NCBI GenBank assembly: GCA_013349595.1
Contig: DUZI01000003.1
Span: 1 to 21,088, forward strand
DNA from: Nitrospirota bacterium
GTDB taxonomy: Bacteria; Nitrospirota; Thermodesulfovibrionia; Thermodesulfovibrionales; Dissulfurispiraceae
Direction of reading: 5' to 3'
DNA length: 21,088 nucleotides
Position 1 is the first letter of the stretch; each line of letters begins with the position of its first letter. This document shows positions 14,412 to 20,880 of the stretch, piece after piece. A program made the translations under genes and the position numbers. The notes under the pieces were generated by a model. The model was given only the letters and a program-made list of their open reading frames with translations. It did no database searches and was not told the origin of the DNA.

Positions 14412-14605
14412 TAGAGCTGAGAACTTAATAAAATCAACAAGACAGAGTAAAAAGGGTTGGTGAAAAATTTTATACAACACCTTATAAAAGAAATCTTGAG
14501 AGACTTTAGCAAAAGGCATTGTATTAGAAAGAATAAAGCAAAATTAAAATAAAATCGTAGATTATAAAAATTCCGAAACAGCTCTTCGTATCGCTTTTTT
14601 TGGGA
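14399..14605 (-). repeat. Inverted repeat copy A, decayed
   Basis: Read on the minus strand, this segment matches 20881-21088 on the plus strand along its full length, by hand alignment about three quarters identical. Perfectly shared blocks include TTTTTATAATC, AATTTTGCTTTATTC, TTTTATAAGGTGT and TTTTATTAAG. A start codon is conserved (minus strand from 14519, MPFAKVSQDFFYKV), but single-base gaps after about codon 17 and again near the end shift the frame relative to the other copy. It therefore looks like a non-functional 5' fragment of the gene that begins at 20967. It fills most of the gap between the convergent operons. The part beyond 14399 cannot be compared because copy B is cut by the window end. 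Confidence 0.75.
14573..14601. terminator. Weak possible terminator between convergent operons
   Basis: CGAA and TTCG can pair around a 7-base loop. On the plus strand a run of seven T follows after a few bases (14595-14601). The stem is only 4 bp and the T-run is displaced, and part of this sequence is conserved in repeat copy B. No stronger terminator is visible between rplQ and the minus-strand genes. Confidence 0.2.
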
Positions 14606-14627
14606 AGGTGTAATAAATAGATTTTTT

Positions 14628-15227
14628 TCATGGTCCAGGTGATTTTATTACTGCATCACCAAGACATTGAAAGGTAATGTCTCTTGAGACAAATCTTACA
14701 ATCTGACCTGTTCGGACATTTATCTTACGAGCAAAGATATAAAGTCTATCTCTTGTAAGGCTATAGGTGCTGACAATAGCGTTTGTGAATGGATATCCCT
14801 CATTTTTTATCTCTGAGGCATCTCTTGTTAGTGAGATAAAACCTTTTGAATCAAGCTTGAAATACTTTCCAAACTCAGCCTGTATGATTTTATAACAACA
14901 GTTGTTTTTTACACTGTTACGCATAAGTTCACTAAGAAACATCCCACCTCTTTTGGGAACAAAAGACTTTATATCTACTGTATCTGTTATTAAGATTACA
15001 CCTTCAACACAGGTAGTATCTTCGTTACAAAGTTCTATTGCAATTTCATGGAAGACAGGTTGAAGGTCTAATTTGGCTAAAAGTTCTGTTTGAAGGTTTT
15101 CATTAAATGTGAAATCCTTACATCTGAAGAGTCCAGTAGACTCAACGACTGTTCGTGCACACGAAGATGTAAAAAAGGCACACAGTGCAAATATCATAAA
15201 GATCATTCTCTGTGTGCCTAAGGGCAT
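14628..15227 (-). CDS. FlgO-domain-like lipoprotein
   Basis: A 199-residue exported protein, probably an outer-membrane or periplasmic lipoprotein. The N-terminus is a signal sequence (MIFMIFALCAFFTSSC) with a lipobox-like FTSSC ending at C23; if translation starts at the second methionine, residue 8, the signal peptide is more typical. The C-terminal half (about residues 90-190) resembles the FlgO domain: a GGMFLSELMRNSVK helix, a strand GFISLTRDASEI, then TYSLTRDRLYIFARKINVRTGQIVRF. FlgO in Vibrio is a lipoprotein that supports the flagellum, but such domains are widespread outside flagellar loci and no flagellar gene is nearby. The ATG follows the stop of the upstream gene directly and has no Shine-Dalgarno sequence, so coupling is likely. 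It contains several cysteines (CCYK, CNEDTTC). Family call is from pattern memory. Confidence 0.7.
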   Translation of the reverse strand: MPLGTQRMIFMIFALCAFFTSSCARTVVESTGLFRCKDFTFNENLQTELLAKLDLQPVFHEIAIELCNEDTTCVEGVILITDTVDIKSFVPKRGGMFLSELMRNSVKNNCCYKIIQAEFGKYFKLDSKGFISLTRDASEIKNEGYPFTNAIVSTYSLTRDRLYIFARKINVRTGQIVRFVSRDITFQCLGDAVIKSPGP

Positions 15228-15845
15228 CTACTTATCTTGTTGAGGACCTACAATTTTTATTGTTTTAACGGACTGACTACTAAATAAAAGGCTTTCAATA
15301 CCATCAATAGGTATTGCAATTTGCCCACTTGATTTGACCACACCTGTATCAATGTCAATAGCCCTTGCATTTACAATAATACTATCATTTGTGAAAGAAT
15401 ATGTCCCTGTAACAACTCCTGAAATCTTATAGGAATCTCGCAATTTTTTTATATCTCTACTGATTGAAAACTCCCCCTCTTCATTGATAATTATATCTTT
15501 GACAAGCCTCACATCAATTACGCTCCATCTTCTTATCTGAAGTTCATGCATCAGACTTTCAGAGATTAGCCTACCAAGGTTTGAAGTCTCTTTCATCTTG
15601 TCAAGATTTGGAAAAGATGTAATGACTACAGGATTTTGAATATACTTCATATCCACATTCCTTTCAAGCTGGTCAGCAAGGAATATTATGAGAGAATTAA
15701 GATTGCCTGTTGGTGTCCTACTGTTTATTATTTTAAGCGGAACTCTTTCTTTGATTTCTAATTGTGGAGGTGTTGTTGGTTGTGAATAAACTGAAAAGGA
15801 AAGTCCCAAAGTGATTAAGATTACTATAAGTAATTGTTTAATCAT
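15228..15845 (-). CDS. FlgO-domain-like exported protein
   Basis: A 205-residue secreted or periplasmic protein. The start is the ATG at 15845, because GGAGG at 15858-15854 is 8 bases from it but only 2 bases from the upstream in-frame ATG at 15851. The signal peptide is clear (IKQLLIVILITLGLSFSVYS) with probable cleavage after VYS. Residues about 90-190 form the FlgO-like domain: NLGRLISESLMHELQIRRW, SRDIKKLRDSYKISGVVTGTY, and IIVNARAIDIDTGVV. This is the same architecture as the gene after it, so the pair look like tandem paralogs that have diverged: this one has no lipobox. They probably assemble or act together at the envelope; the exact role is unknown. Confidence 0.75.
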   Translation of the reverse strand: MIKQLLIVILITLGLSFSVYSQPTTPPQLEIKERVPLKIINSRTPTGNLNSLIIFLADQLERNVDMKYIQNPVVITSFPNLDKMKETSNLGRLISESLMHELQIRRWSVIDVRLVKDIIINEEGEFSISRDIKKLRDSYKISGVVTGTYSFTNDSIIVNARAIDIDTGVVKSSGQIAIPIDGIESLLFSSQSVKTIKIVGPQQDK

Positions 15846-15853
15846 TTTCATAA

Positions 15854-15858
15854 CCTCC
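15854..15858 (-). promoter_or_regulatory. Shine-Dalgarno deciding the start at 15845
   Basis: GGAGG on the minus strand, 8 bases from the ATG at 15845 and 2 bases from the ATG at 15851. The shorter frame is preferred. Confidence 0.7.
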
Positions 15859-16170
15859 TTAACATTTACCAGGGATACAGTAACCAGAAGGGGTAATTTT
15901 CAAACAACACTCTTGGTTCTTTGAACGATAGGCAACAGGGAAGTCATTTTTCTTAATCTTTATATAGGAATATAGTTTGTCACTACATATAGGATTATGC
16001 CAGTCATCATCAGAATATGAATAATAATATGACTTGTTTATACAGTCTGAGTAGTAGTTTTCACAATTTTGTTGGTAACAAGGGTAGTAATTGCTATAGT
16101 ATCTCCCTCCTGCACAACCACATAAAAAGATTACTACTAAAAAAACCGACAAATAAAGATGTTTCTTCAT
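15859..16170 (-). CDS. Small cysteine- and tyrosine-rich lipoprotein
   Basis: I do not recognise the family. The 103-residue product has a strong lipoprotein signal (KKHLYLSVFLVVIFLCGC, lipid-modified residue C19). The mature part is rich in tyrosine and cysteine: YYSNYYPCYQQNC, then CINKSYYYSYSDDDW, and a C-terminal cluster CCLKITPSGYCIPGKC. At least eight cysteines lie beyond the lipobox, suggesting disulfides or metal binding in the periplasm. AAGGAG is 8 bases upstream of the ATG. It precedes the two FlgO-like genes on the minus strand with an 13-base gap and probably belongs to their operon. A palindrome (16199-16240) lies just upstream. Confidence 0.7.
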   Translation of the reverse strand: MKKHLYLSVFLVVIFLCGCAGGRYYSNYYPCYQQNCENYYSDCINKSYYYSYSDDDWHNPICSDKLYSYIKIKKNDFPVAYRSKNQECCLKITPSGYCIPGKC

Positions 16171-16198
16171 ACCTTGATCTCCTTTATAAACTTATTTT

Positions 16199-16240
16199 GT
16201 TAGTTAAATACTTTTTCGTGAAAATTAGTATTAACTTAAC
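16199..16240. repeat. AT-rich hairpin palindrome upstream of lipoprotein gene
   Basis: GTTAGTTAAATACTTTTT on the left pairs with AAAATTAGTATTAACTTAAC on the right, about 17 bp with three small bulges and a CGTG loop. It lies between the DUF3617-like stop and the lipoprotein ATG. It has no flanking T-run, so it is a poor classic terminator; it could be an mRNA-stabilising 3' hairpin, a processing site or an operator. Confidence 0.5.
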
Positions 16241-16250
16241 ATAACATCAG

Positions 16251-16667
16251 CTATTTACAGGGTCCCAGATATTTTCCCTTCATGGTTGTCTTTGTATTTA
16301 TATTTTCTCCATTTTGAATAATTTTTGTATTCATATTGCCTACAAAGGTATTTCCACTATAAATCATCTTACCTGTGCTCTCAATGGTTGATTCTTTGTC
16401 TTTGCAGATGCTTTTCCATGCAAGAGTATTACCTTCTTGTTTGCTTGAAACCATTTTACAATTAGTGTTTTTTTCTGGGTTATCAGGTATGTATTTATCA
16501 GAGGTTACACAGGCTTGATTTGTCATAGGAGGTATTTTCATAGGAGCACCTTCCATTTCAGTCTCTATGGTAATTTCCCAAAGACCTTTTTGTATTCCTT
16601 GGGCAGATGCTGTGTTTAAGCAAAAAAAGACAAAAAGCATTAAAAACAAGAAATGTTTTGTATACAT
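16251..16667 (-). CDS. DUF3617-like periplasmic protein
   Basis: A 138-residue exported protein. The start at 16667 is set by AAGGAG at 16682-16677 (9-base spacing) and by the signal peptide MYTKHFLFLMLFVFFCLNTASAQ with a predicted AXA cleavage site (ASA); a longer frame from 16730 has no such support. The mature part matches the DUF3617 pattern: GLWEITIETEMEGAPMKIPP at the start of the domain, then a paired-cysteine region (QACVTSDKY, CKMVSSKQEG, WKSICK), and strands with TGKMIYSGNTFVGNM. Four cysteines could form two disulfides. DUF3617 proteins are uncharacterised periplasmic proteins. It lies 25 bases after the 74-aa gene and is probably co-transcribed with it. Confidence 0.75.
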   Translation of the reverse strand: MYTKHFLFLMLFVFFCLNTASAQGIQKGLWEITIETEMEGAPMKIPPMTNQACVTSDKYIPDNPEKNTNCKMVSSKQEGNTLAWKSICKDKESTIESTGKMIYSGNTFVGNMNTKIIQNGENINTKTTMKGKYLGPCK

Positions 16668-16676
16668 TTTGATTAT

Positions 16677-16682
16677 CTCCTT
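16677..16682 (-). promoter_or_regulatory. Shine-Dalgarno deciding the start at 16667
   Basis: AAGGAG on the minus strand, 9 bases before the ATG at 16667, which begins a clean signal peptide. The upstream in-frame ATG at 16730 has no such site and would overlap the preceding gene. Confidence 0.7.
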
Positions 16683-16692
16683 TTTAGAAATG

Positions 16693-16917
16693 TCATTTTG
16701 ATTTATCCTCTTGCTTCTTAAATGTTTCAATAATTTCTCTTATCTCATTTGAATCTTTTTGCACTGTCCCTGTCCTTTCTCCTCTAATATATTCTCCTTC
16801 ATAAATATCCCAATCTCCCTGTTGATTAGCCACATACTTTTTACCTTTATACTCATAGCAGGTAACTAATAACCCGTTGTAAAAAGATTTGACTAAGGAT
16901 TTTTTTATTTCATCCAT
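16693..16917 (-). CDS. Hypothetical cytoplasmic protein of 74 residues
   Basis: I do not recognise the family. The start at 16917 is set by GGAGG at 16931-16927 with 9-base spacing; a longer frame from 16980 would run into purL and has no site. The product has no signal peptide or membrane helix. Residues 1-50 include two short strands and turns (YNGLLVTCYEYKGKKYVANQQGDWDIYEGEYIRGE), and the C-terminus is a charged helix (SNEIREIIETFKKQEDKSK). The aromatic and glycine pattern suggests a small beta-barrel or hairpin domain, but I cannot name it. It follows purL by 31 bases on the same strand. Confidence 0.6.
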   Translation of the reverse strand: MDEIKKSLVKSFYNGLLVTCYEYKGKKYVANQQGDWDIYEGEYIRGERTGTVQKDSNEIREIIETFKKQEDKSK

Positions 16918-16926
16918 TTTTTGAAT

Positions 16927-16931
16927 CCTCC
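16927..16931 (-). promoter_or_regulatory. Shine-Dalgarno deciding the start at 16917
   Basis: GGAGG on the minus strand, 9 bases before the ATG at 16917 and just after the purL stop. It rules out the longer frame that overlaps purL. Confidence 0.7.
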
Positions 16932-16948
16932 ATTTTTGTTTTGAAATA

Positions 16949-19900
16949 TTATAAACTATTTTCAACCCATTTTTTTGCATTAAAAAAAAGTTTTGCCCAT
17001 GGTGATAGAGTATATTTAATATCTTTGCCTAAATAAGCCCATTGCCAGTAGAGAAATGCCCTTTCTGGATGGGGCATTATTGCAAGGTGTCTTCCATCTT
17101 TTGAACAAATGCCTGCAATACCATCTTTTGAGCCATTAGGATTAAAGGGATATGACTCAGTTATTTGATGATTATCATCAACATATCTGATTGGTGCTAA
17201 GGATGTATTAATTACTTCATTGAAAATATCCGTGTCAGGGAAATAGGCTCTACCTTCACCATGAGCTATCCATACACCAAGAACCTGTCCATCCATTTCA
17301 TTGAGCATGATTGAAGGACTTTTGAGTATTTTTACAGCAAGAAATCTTGATTCAAATCTTCCAGATATATTGTGTATAAATCTTGGTTGTCTTTCTGTCT
17401 CAATATCCTTAAAGGGAATCCATCCAAGGAGTGCCATAAGTTGACAACCATTACAAACACCAAGACTAAAGGTATCTTTTCTTTGATAAAAGTCATCAAA
17501 CTCTCTTGATAAATGTTTATTAAATCTTATTGAGCCTGCCCAACCCTTTGCAGAGTCAAGGACATCAGCATAACTAAAACCACCTACAAATGCTATGCCT
17601 TTAAAACTTGACAGGCTCACCCTTTTATTTAGCAAATCAGTCATTGTTACATCCCATGGTTCAAAGTCAGCATAATAAAAAGCAGATGCCATCTCTCTAT
17701 CTCCATTACTTCCCTCTTCTCTGATAATTGCAACAGTTGGTTTTGCCTTGTTTTTCTTGATTATAGTAGTAAAGTTTTCATCTTTAATTTGATATGAGAG
17801 GCCTTTTCTACTAAAGACAGACTTTCTCTCCTCGTTTACACAATCTAAATTTGCCTGAAGGGCATCAAGTCTAAAGCTTGTTTCTTCCCAAAGGTCTCTT
17901 AGAAAAAGCATGCTTTCATTAAAGAGCAACTCATCGTTTTGATAGATTTTTATGTCTTGTTCCTTTGTAGTGACAGCTATTTTTATATAGGGTATATCAA
18001 ATCTTTCAAGAAGGGTTGTGATGTGTAATTCATCATTGTTGGAGTATTCAAACAACAAGGCAGGTCCTTCCGAAAAAAGGTATTTAATTGGATTATCTTT
18101 TGACGAATCAAGATTTATAGTCAATCCGCAATTACCTGCAAAAGCCATTTCAAGTAGTGCTGTAATTAATCCCCCATCACTTCGATCATGACCGGATAGA
18201 ATAAATCCTTCTTTTAAGAGTAGCTGTATAGTTTGAAAGGTATTTTTAAATAACAAGGGGTCGCAAACATCTGGGCAATCATCCCCTATTTGTTTTAGAC
18301 AATTAGCTAATATTGAGCCACCAAGTCTGTGAAAACCATCTGATAAGTCAATAAAAATTATTCTACTATTGCCTGGTTCTTTTATGTCTGGTGTTGCCTT
18401 TACTGTTATGTCATCAGTTGTTACATAAGCAGATATTATAAGGGTTGGAGGTGATTTTACAATTTCCATTTTTCCATCAGCCGTTAAAACCTTTGCTGCC
18501 ATAGAAAGGCTATCTTTGCCACCGTCAACGGCTATTCCGAGATTAAGCATAAACTCGCTCATAGCCTTAGCAGAATAATATAATTTGACCCCTTCTCCTT
18601 CTAATTTAGGAGCCCACATCCAATTTGCAGAGCACTTTATATCTTCAAAATCTGTAATACCAGCCCAAACAATATTAGTCAATGCCTCTGCCACTGAAAG
18701 CCTTGCCATTGCTGATGGACTAATCAAAGATTTGATAGGTTGTTCCCCTATAGATATTACTGCACCTTTAAACTTGTCATTTTTACTGAAATGACTTTGA
18801 CTGATAATAGCAAAATCAGATATAGGTAATTGCAAGGCACCTACACATTGTTGTTGAGCAATAAGCCCAGTGACAGATCTGTCAACCTTTGTAGTCAAAA
18901 ATCTCTTTGAGCAGACAGATAGATGTCTTAAAACCATTTCAATTGCTGTATTAATACTTAAATTATTTATGTTAAGTGATTCGAGATTGACAGGTAGGCT
19001 AAATAGTTCATAAGTCTTTTGGGGCATATCACCGAGGGCTTTCTCTAAGGGTAAATCTTCAATAACTATATTGTCCTTAGAACTAAATAGAAAAAGTCTT
19101 CCATCCCCTGTAATCTCACCAATGGCAGATATTGGTAATCTTTCTCTCTGACAGATCTTTACTAACTCATCGATCCTTTCTTTTTTAATCAATAGGGCAT
19201 CTTGTTCTTGATATTCTGCTCCCCAAATCTCAAGATACGAGAGGGTATTATCACCAAGGATAATTTGGTTTATATCAATTTTTGCTCCTTCAGGATAGAT
19301 AATCTCTTTGACTACATTACAATTGCCACCTGCACCTTGGTCGTGAATGCTTATAATTGGGTTACTATCGCCCATTTCGACACATGACCTAATGACACGA
19401 TTTAATTTTTGCTCCATCTCTGCATCACCCCTTTGAACTGCATTAAAATCAAGGGTTTCAATGTTTTCACCAGCAATCATGCTTGAGGCAGAACCACCAC
19501 CAATGCCAATTCTATAAGCAGGTCCTCCAATTTTGACAACAAACATACCTTTTTGAGGACTTATTTTATCAATGTGCCTGTTATCAATTTGTCCAATACC
19601 ACCAGTAAACATAATGGGTTTTATCCATTCCCAACGGGTATTATCATGGAGTCTTAATCCAAAAGATCTGGTAATACCTTGAATCAACGGTTCTCCAAAT
19701 TTGTTGCCATAATCAGAGGCACCATTACTTGCCTCAATCATAATCTTTAAGGGACTTGCAAGATTTTTTGGATACATTAACGAACCATGCTCCCATTTTA
19801 AGGGATAATTAGGTATAAAAAGGTTCCCAACACAATACCCTGCTGTGCCAGCTATTACGAGGCTTCCCCTTCCTGTTGCATGAACATCTCTAATCCTACC

Positions 19901-20866
19901 ACCTGTACCTGTCTCAGCACCTGGAAATGGGGCAACTCCAGTAGGGAAATTATGGGTCTCTGCAGTGAAGATTATGTGATAATTTACATCTCTTTCCATA
20001 TATTTAGATGAAATTTTGCCATCTGTAGGGTAAATGGTTTTAATGTTTGCGCCCTTTATGGCGCTTGAATTGTCTTTGAAGGCAATTATGCTATTATGAG
20101 GATTTTTTAGATACGGTGCCTTTACAATATTAAAGAGTGTCTCAAAGGTTTGCCTTCCATTCACTATAAGATTACCCCTAAAGAACCAGTGCCTTGAGTG
20201 TTCACTATTGGACTGACTTAAATCGAAGAGTTCTACATCGGTGGGATTTCTCTTTAAGTCATTTACAAAGAGATTGTAATAATACTCCATATCCCATTCA
20301 TCAAAACCAAGCCCCATCTCATGGTTTAGTCTTTTTATTGCTGACAAGCCTTCTTCAATAAGGGGTATAATACGGACAGATGAAATTTTTACATCCTTAA
20401 AAAAGCTTTCAATGGGTTTTTCATAGACACATTCAGTCATTGGGTCGTGAATGAGCGAGATGAAATCAGATATCTCTTTTTCTGTCAACACTGATGAGGA
20501 TAAAATATTAAATCTTCTTGATTGCTCAATCCTCTCAACCTTTTCAATGGCACAGGCTTTGAAAATAGAAAGAGCATTAGAACACCATGAGGTAGCAAAA
20601 TTGAGCCTTGGACCTATTTCTATAACATCCCCGTGAAGAAAGGTCTTGTCAGAAAAATTATCCTGTTCAAAGGTCTCACTTAATAACCATTTCAATGTGT
20701 CAATTTCTCTTTGATTTAATGAGTCAGTTATGGAGATGTTAAAACATATCTCTGTTTCTATATTAAATATATTATTTGAAACTTCATTGATAACCGTATT
20801 CAAGAGATTTTTTGTCTTATATTTTGAAAGGGCTGGCTTGCGGTATAATCTTATCATTTCTTTCAT
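16949..20866 (-). CDS. purL: Phosphoribosylformylglycinamidine synthase, single-chain
   Basis: PurL converts FGAR, glutamine and ATP to FGAM in purine synthesis in the cytosol. The 1305-residue length matches the large single-chain form (1295 in E. coli) and not the split PurL-PurQ-PurS form. Visible parts are an N-terminal PurS-like domain and linker (about 1-210), a first ATP-binding and catalytic domain with GTGGRIRDVHATGRGS near residue 320, GIGGGSASSM near 460 and HDQGAGGNCN near 505. A second half has DGGKDSLSM near 783 and HDRSDGGLITALLEMAF near 895. The C-terminal glutamine amidotransferase has the catalytic triad C1138 (GVCNGCQL), H1266 and E1268 (MPHPERAF). The start may be the first or fourth codon; no strong Shine-Dalgarno sequence is seen. 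It is the first gene of the minus-strand block. Its frame is intact, so it is likely functional. Confidence 0.97.
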   Translation of the reverse strand: MKEMIRLYRKPALSKYKTKNLLNTVINEVSNNIFNIETEICFNISITDSLNQREIDTLKWLLSETFEQDNFSDKTFLHGDVIEIGPRLNFATSWCSNALSIFKACAIEKVERIEQSRRFNILSSSVLTEKEISDFISLIHDPMTECVYEKPIESFFKDVKISSVRIIPLIEEGLSAIKRLNHEMGLGFDEWDMEYYYNLFVNDLKRNPTDVELFDLSQSNSEHSRHWFFRGNLIVNGRQTFETLFNIVKAPYLKNPHNSIIAFKDNSSAIKGANIKTIYPTDGKISSKYMERDVNYHIIFTAETHNFPTGVAPFPGAETGTGGRIRDVHATGRGSLVIAGTAGYCVGNLFIPNYPLKWEHGSLMYPKNLASPLKIMIEASNGASDYGNKFGEPLIQGITRSFGLRLHDNTRWEWIKPIMFTGGIGQIDNRHIDKISPQKGMFVVKIGGPAYRIGIGGGSASSMIAGENIETLDFNAVQRGDAEMEQKLNRVIRSCVEMGDSNPIISIHDQGAGGNCNVVKEIIYPEGAKIDINQIILGDNTLSYLEIWGAEYQEQDALLIKKERIDELVKICQRERLPISAIGEITGDGRLFLFSSKDNIVIEDLPLEKALGDMPQKTYELFSLPVNLESLNINNLSINTAIEMVLRHLSVCSKRFLTTKVDRSVTGLIAQQQCVGALQLPISDFAIISQSHFSKNDKFKGAVISIGEQPIKSLISPSAMARLSVAEALTNIVWAGITDFEDIKCSANWMWAPKLEGEGVKLYYSAKAMSEFMLNLGIAVDGGKDSLSMAAKVLTADGKMEIVKSPPTLIISAYVTTDDITVKATPDIKEPGNSRIIFIDLSDGFHRLGGSILANCLKQIGDDCPDVCDPLLFKNTFQTIQLLLKEGFILSGHDRSDGGLITALLEMAFAGNCGLTINLDSSKDNPIKYLFSEGPALLFEYSNNDELHITTLLERFDIPYIKIAVTTKEQDIKIYQNDELLFNESMLFLRDLWEETSFRLDALQANLDCVNEERKSVFSRKGLSYQIKDENFTTIIKKNKAKPTVAIIREEGSNGDREMASAFYYADFEPWDVTMTDLLNKRVSLSSFKGIAFVGGFSYADVLDSAKGWAGSIRFNKHLSREFDDFYQRKDTFSLGVCNGCQLMALLGWIPFKDIETERQPRFIHNISGRFESRFLAVKILKSPSIMLNEMDGQVLGVWIAHGEGRAYFPDTDIFNEVINTSLAPIRYVDDNHQITESYPFNPNGSKDGIAGICSKDGRHLAIMPHPERAFLYWQWAYLGKDIKYTLSPWAKLFFNAKKWVENSL

Positions 20867-20880
20867 GTAAATGCTCTATA

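Noticed and set aside
14316..14519. Minus-strand open frame of 67 codons inside the gap between operons
   Set aside because: It starts at the conserved ATG of repeat copy A, but single-base gaps shift it relative to the intact copy at 20967, and its end runs antisense through the small plus-strand gene. It is better described as a decayed repeat.
14573..14601. Strong terminator for the ribosomal operon
   Set aside because: The stem is 4 bp only and the T-run is displaced; kept only as a low-confidence entry.
16693..16980. 95-codon version of the gene after purL, overlapping the purL end
   Set aside because: A GGAGG 9 bases before the internal ATG at 16917 supports the 74-residue form, and the extension has no site.
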